A DNA stretch of 64,000 nt, from positions 42,038,500-42,102,499 of the forward strand of contig OX457029.1 of assembly GCA_949752745.1 (NCBI GenBank), given 5' to 3'. The position numbers and the translations under genes are program-made. The stretch is from Protula sp. h YS-2021. Taxonomy: Eukaryota; Annelida; Polychaeta; Sabellida; Serpulidae. Shown here one piece after another: positions 63,967-64,000 of this stretch (position 1 is the first letter of the stretch; each line of letters starts with the position of its first letter). The notes beneath the pieces are model-generated. The model searched no databases. It saw only the letters and a list, made by a program, of their open reading frames with translations, and had not been told where the DNA came from.

Positions 63967-64000
63967 GAACTACAACAATTATATATATATTTGTAGTAGT

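Overview
This window looks like animal nuclear DNA: AT-rich, repeat-dense, with small exons separated by kilobase introns and no bacterial-style gene packing. The mix of tRNA-derived SINE heads, CR1/jockey-like non-LTR fragments, a pogo/Tigger element, MITEs, CCGTC/CTGTC tracts and arrays carrying TGACCTTGACC is typical of lophotrochozoan, particularly molluscan, genomes. That assignment is an inference from repeat style, not from a recognised orthologue.

The only protein-coding signal I trust is a scattered set of + strand exons whose splice sites and phases fit together. Set A: a Thr/Ser/Glu-rich stalk exon (3146-3208) that joins in frame to a terminal exon with a transmembrane helix and a long Tyr-rich tail (4709-5286, poly(A) signal 5416). 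Set B: a separate terminal transmembrane exon with a short basic tail (12921-13129). Set C: a long Ser/Thr-rich stalk exon (23774-24028), a His/Asp/Lys linker plus first half of a transmembrane helix (27649-27752), the second half plus a basic stop-transfer (42613-42697), and a tiny last exon (43797-43825, poly(A) signal 43886). Set D: two exons of a Cys-containing, Lys/Glu-rich domain I do not recognise (52170-52383, 53016-53131), perhaps followed by a short Asp/Ser/Thr exon (54648). Every entry into A, B and C is in phase 1. The window therefore holds either a gene with alternative membrane-anchor and tail exons, or tandem paralogues of one type I membrane protein family. No ectodomain or signal-peptide exon was found upstream of B or C inside the window.

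Most of the rest is repeats. 1-2516: a satellite with a 491-bp higher-order period, a ~137-bp tandem array and an element end. 5.4-18 kb: MITEs (6688, 11576, 14480, 15994) in unannotated DNA. 18-25 kb: satellites, a decayed LINE (20430-21600), and stalk exon C1. 28-34.9 kb: a rolling-circle-type element, a LINE endonuclease remnant, arrays, and an antisense LINE (33205-34935) lying inside a ~125-bp satellite that continues to 38 kb. 38-42.3 kb: a segmental copy of the LINE/satellite junction, satellite and a 1-kb MITE. 44-52 kb: a 60-bp array, a Tigger element with a transposase remnant, and (AT)n tracts. 54.7-64 kb: a fresh 257-bp tandem duplication, a second rolling-circle-type element, and microsatellites.

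The strongest repeat-level observation is that eight repeat modules end in CTRR followed by TT. Four of them carry a nearby stem-loop, and two full-length elements also have a palindromic 5' end. Together this suggests Helentron/Helitron2-like non-autonomous elements whose cores are the tandem arrays and CCGTC tracts.
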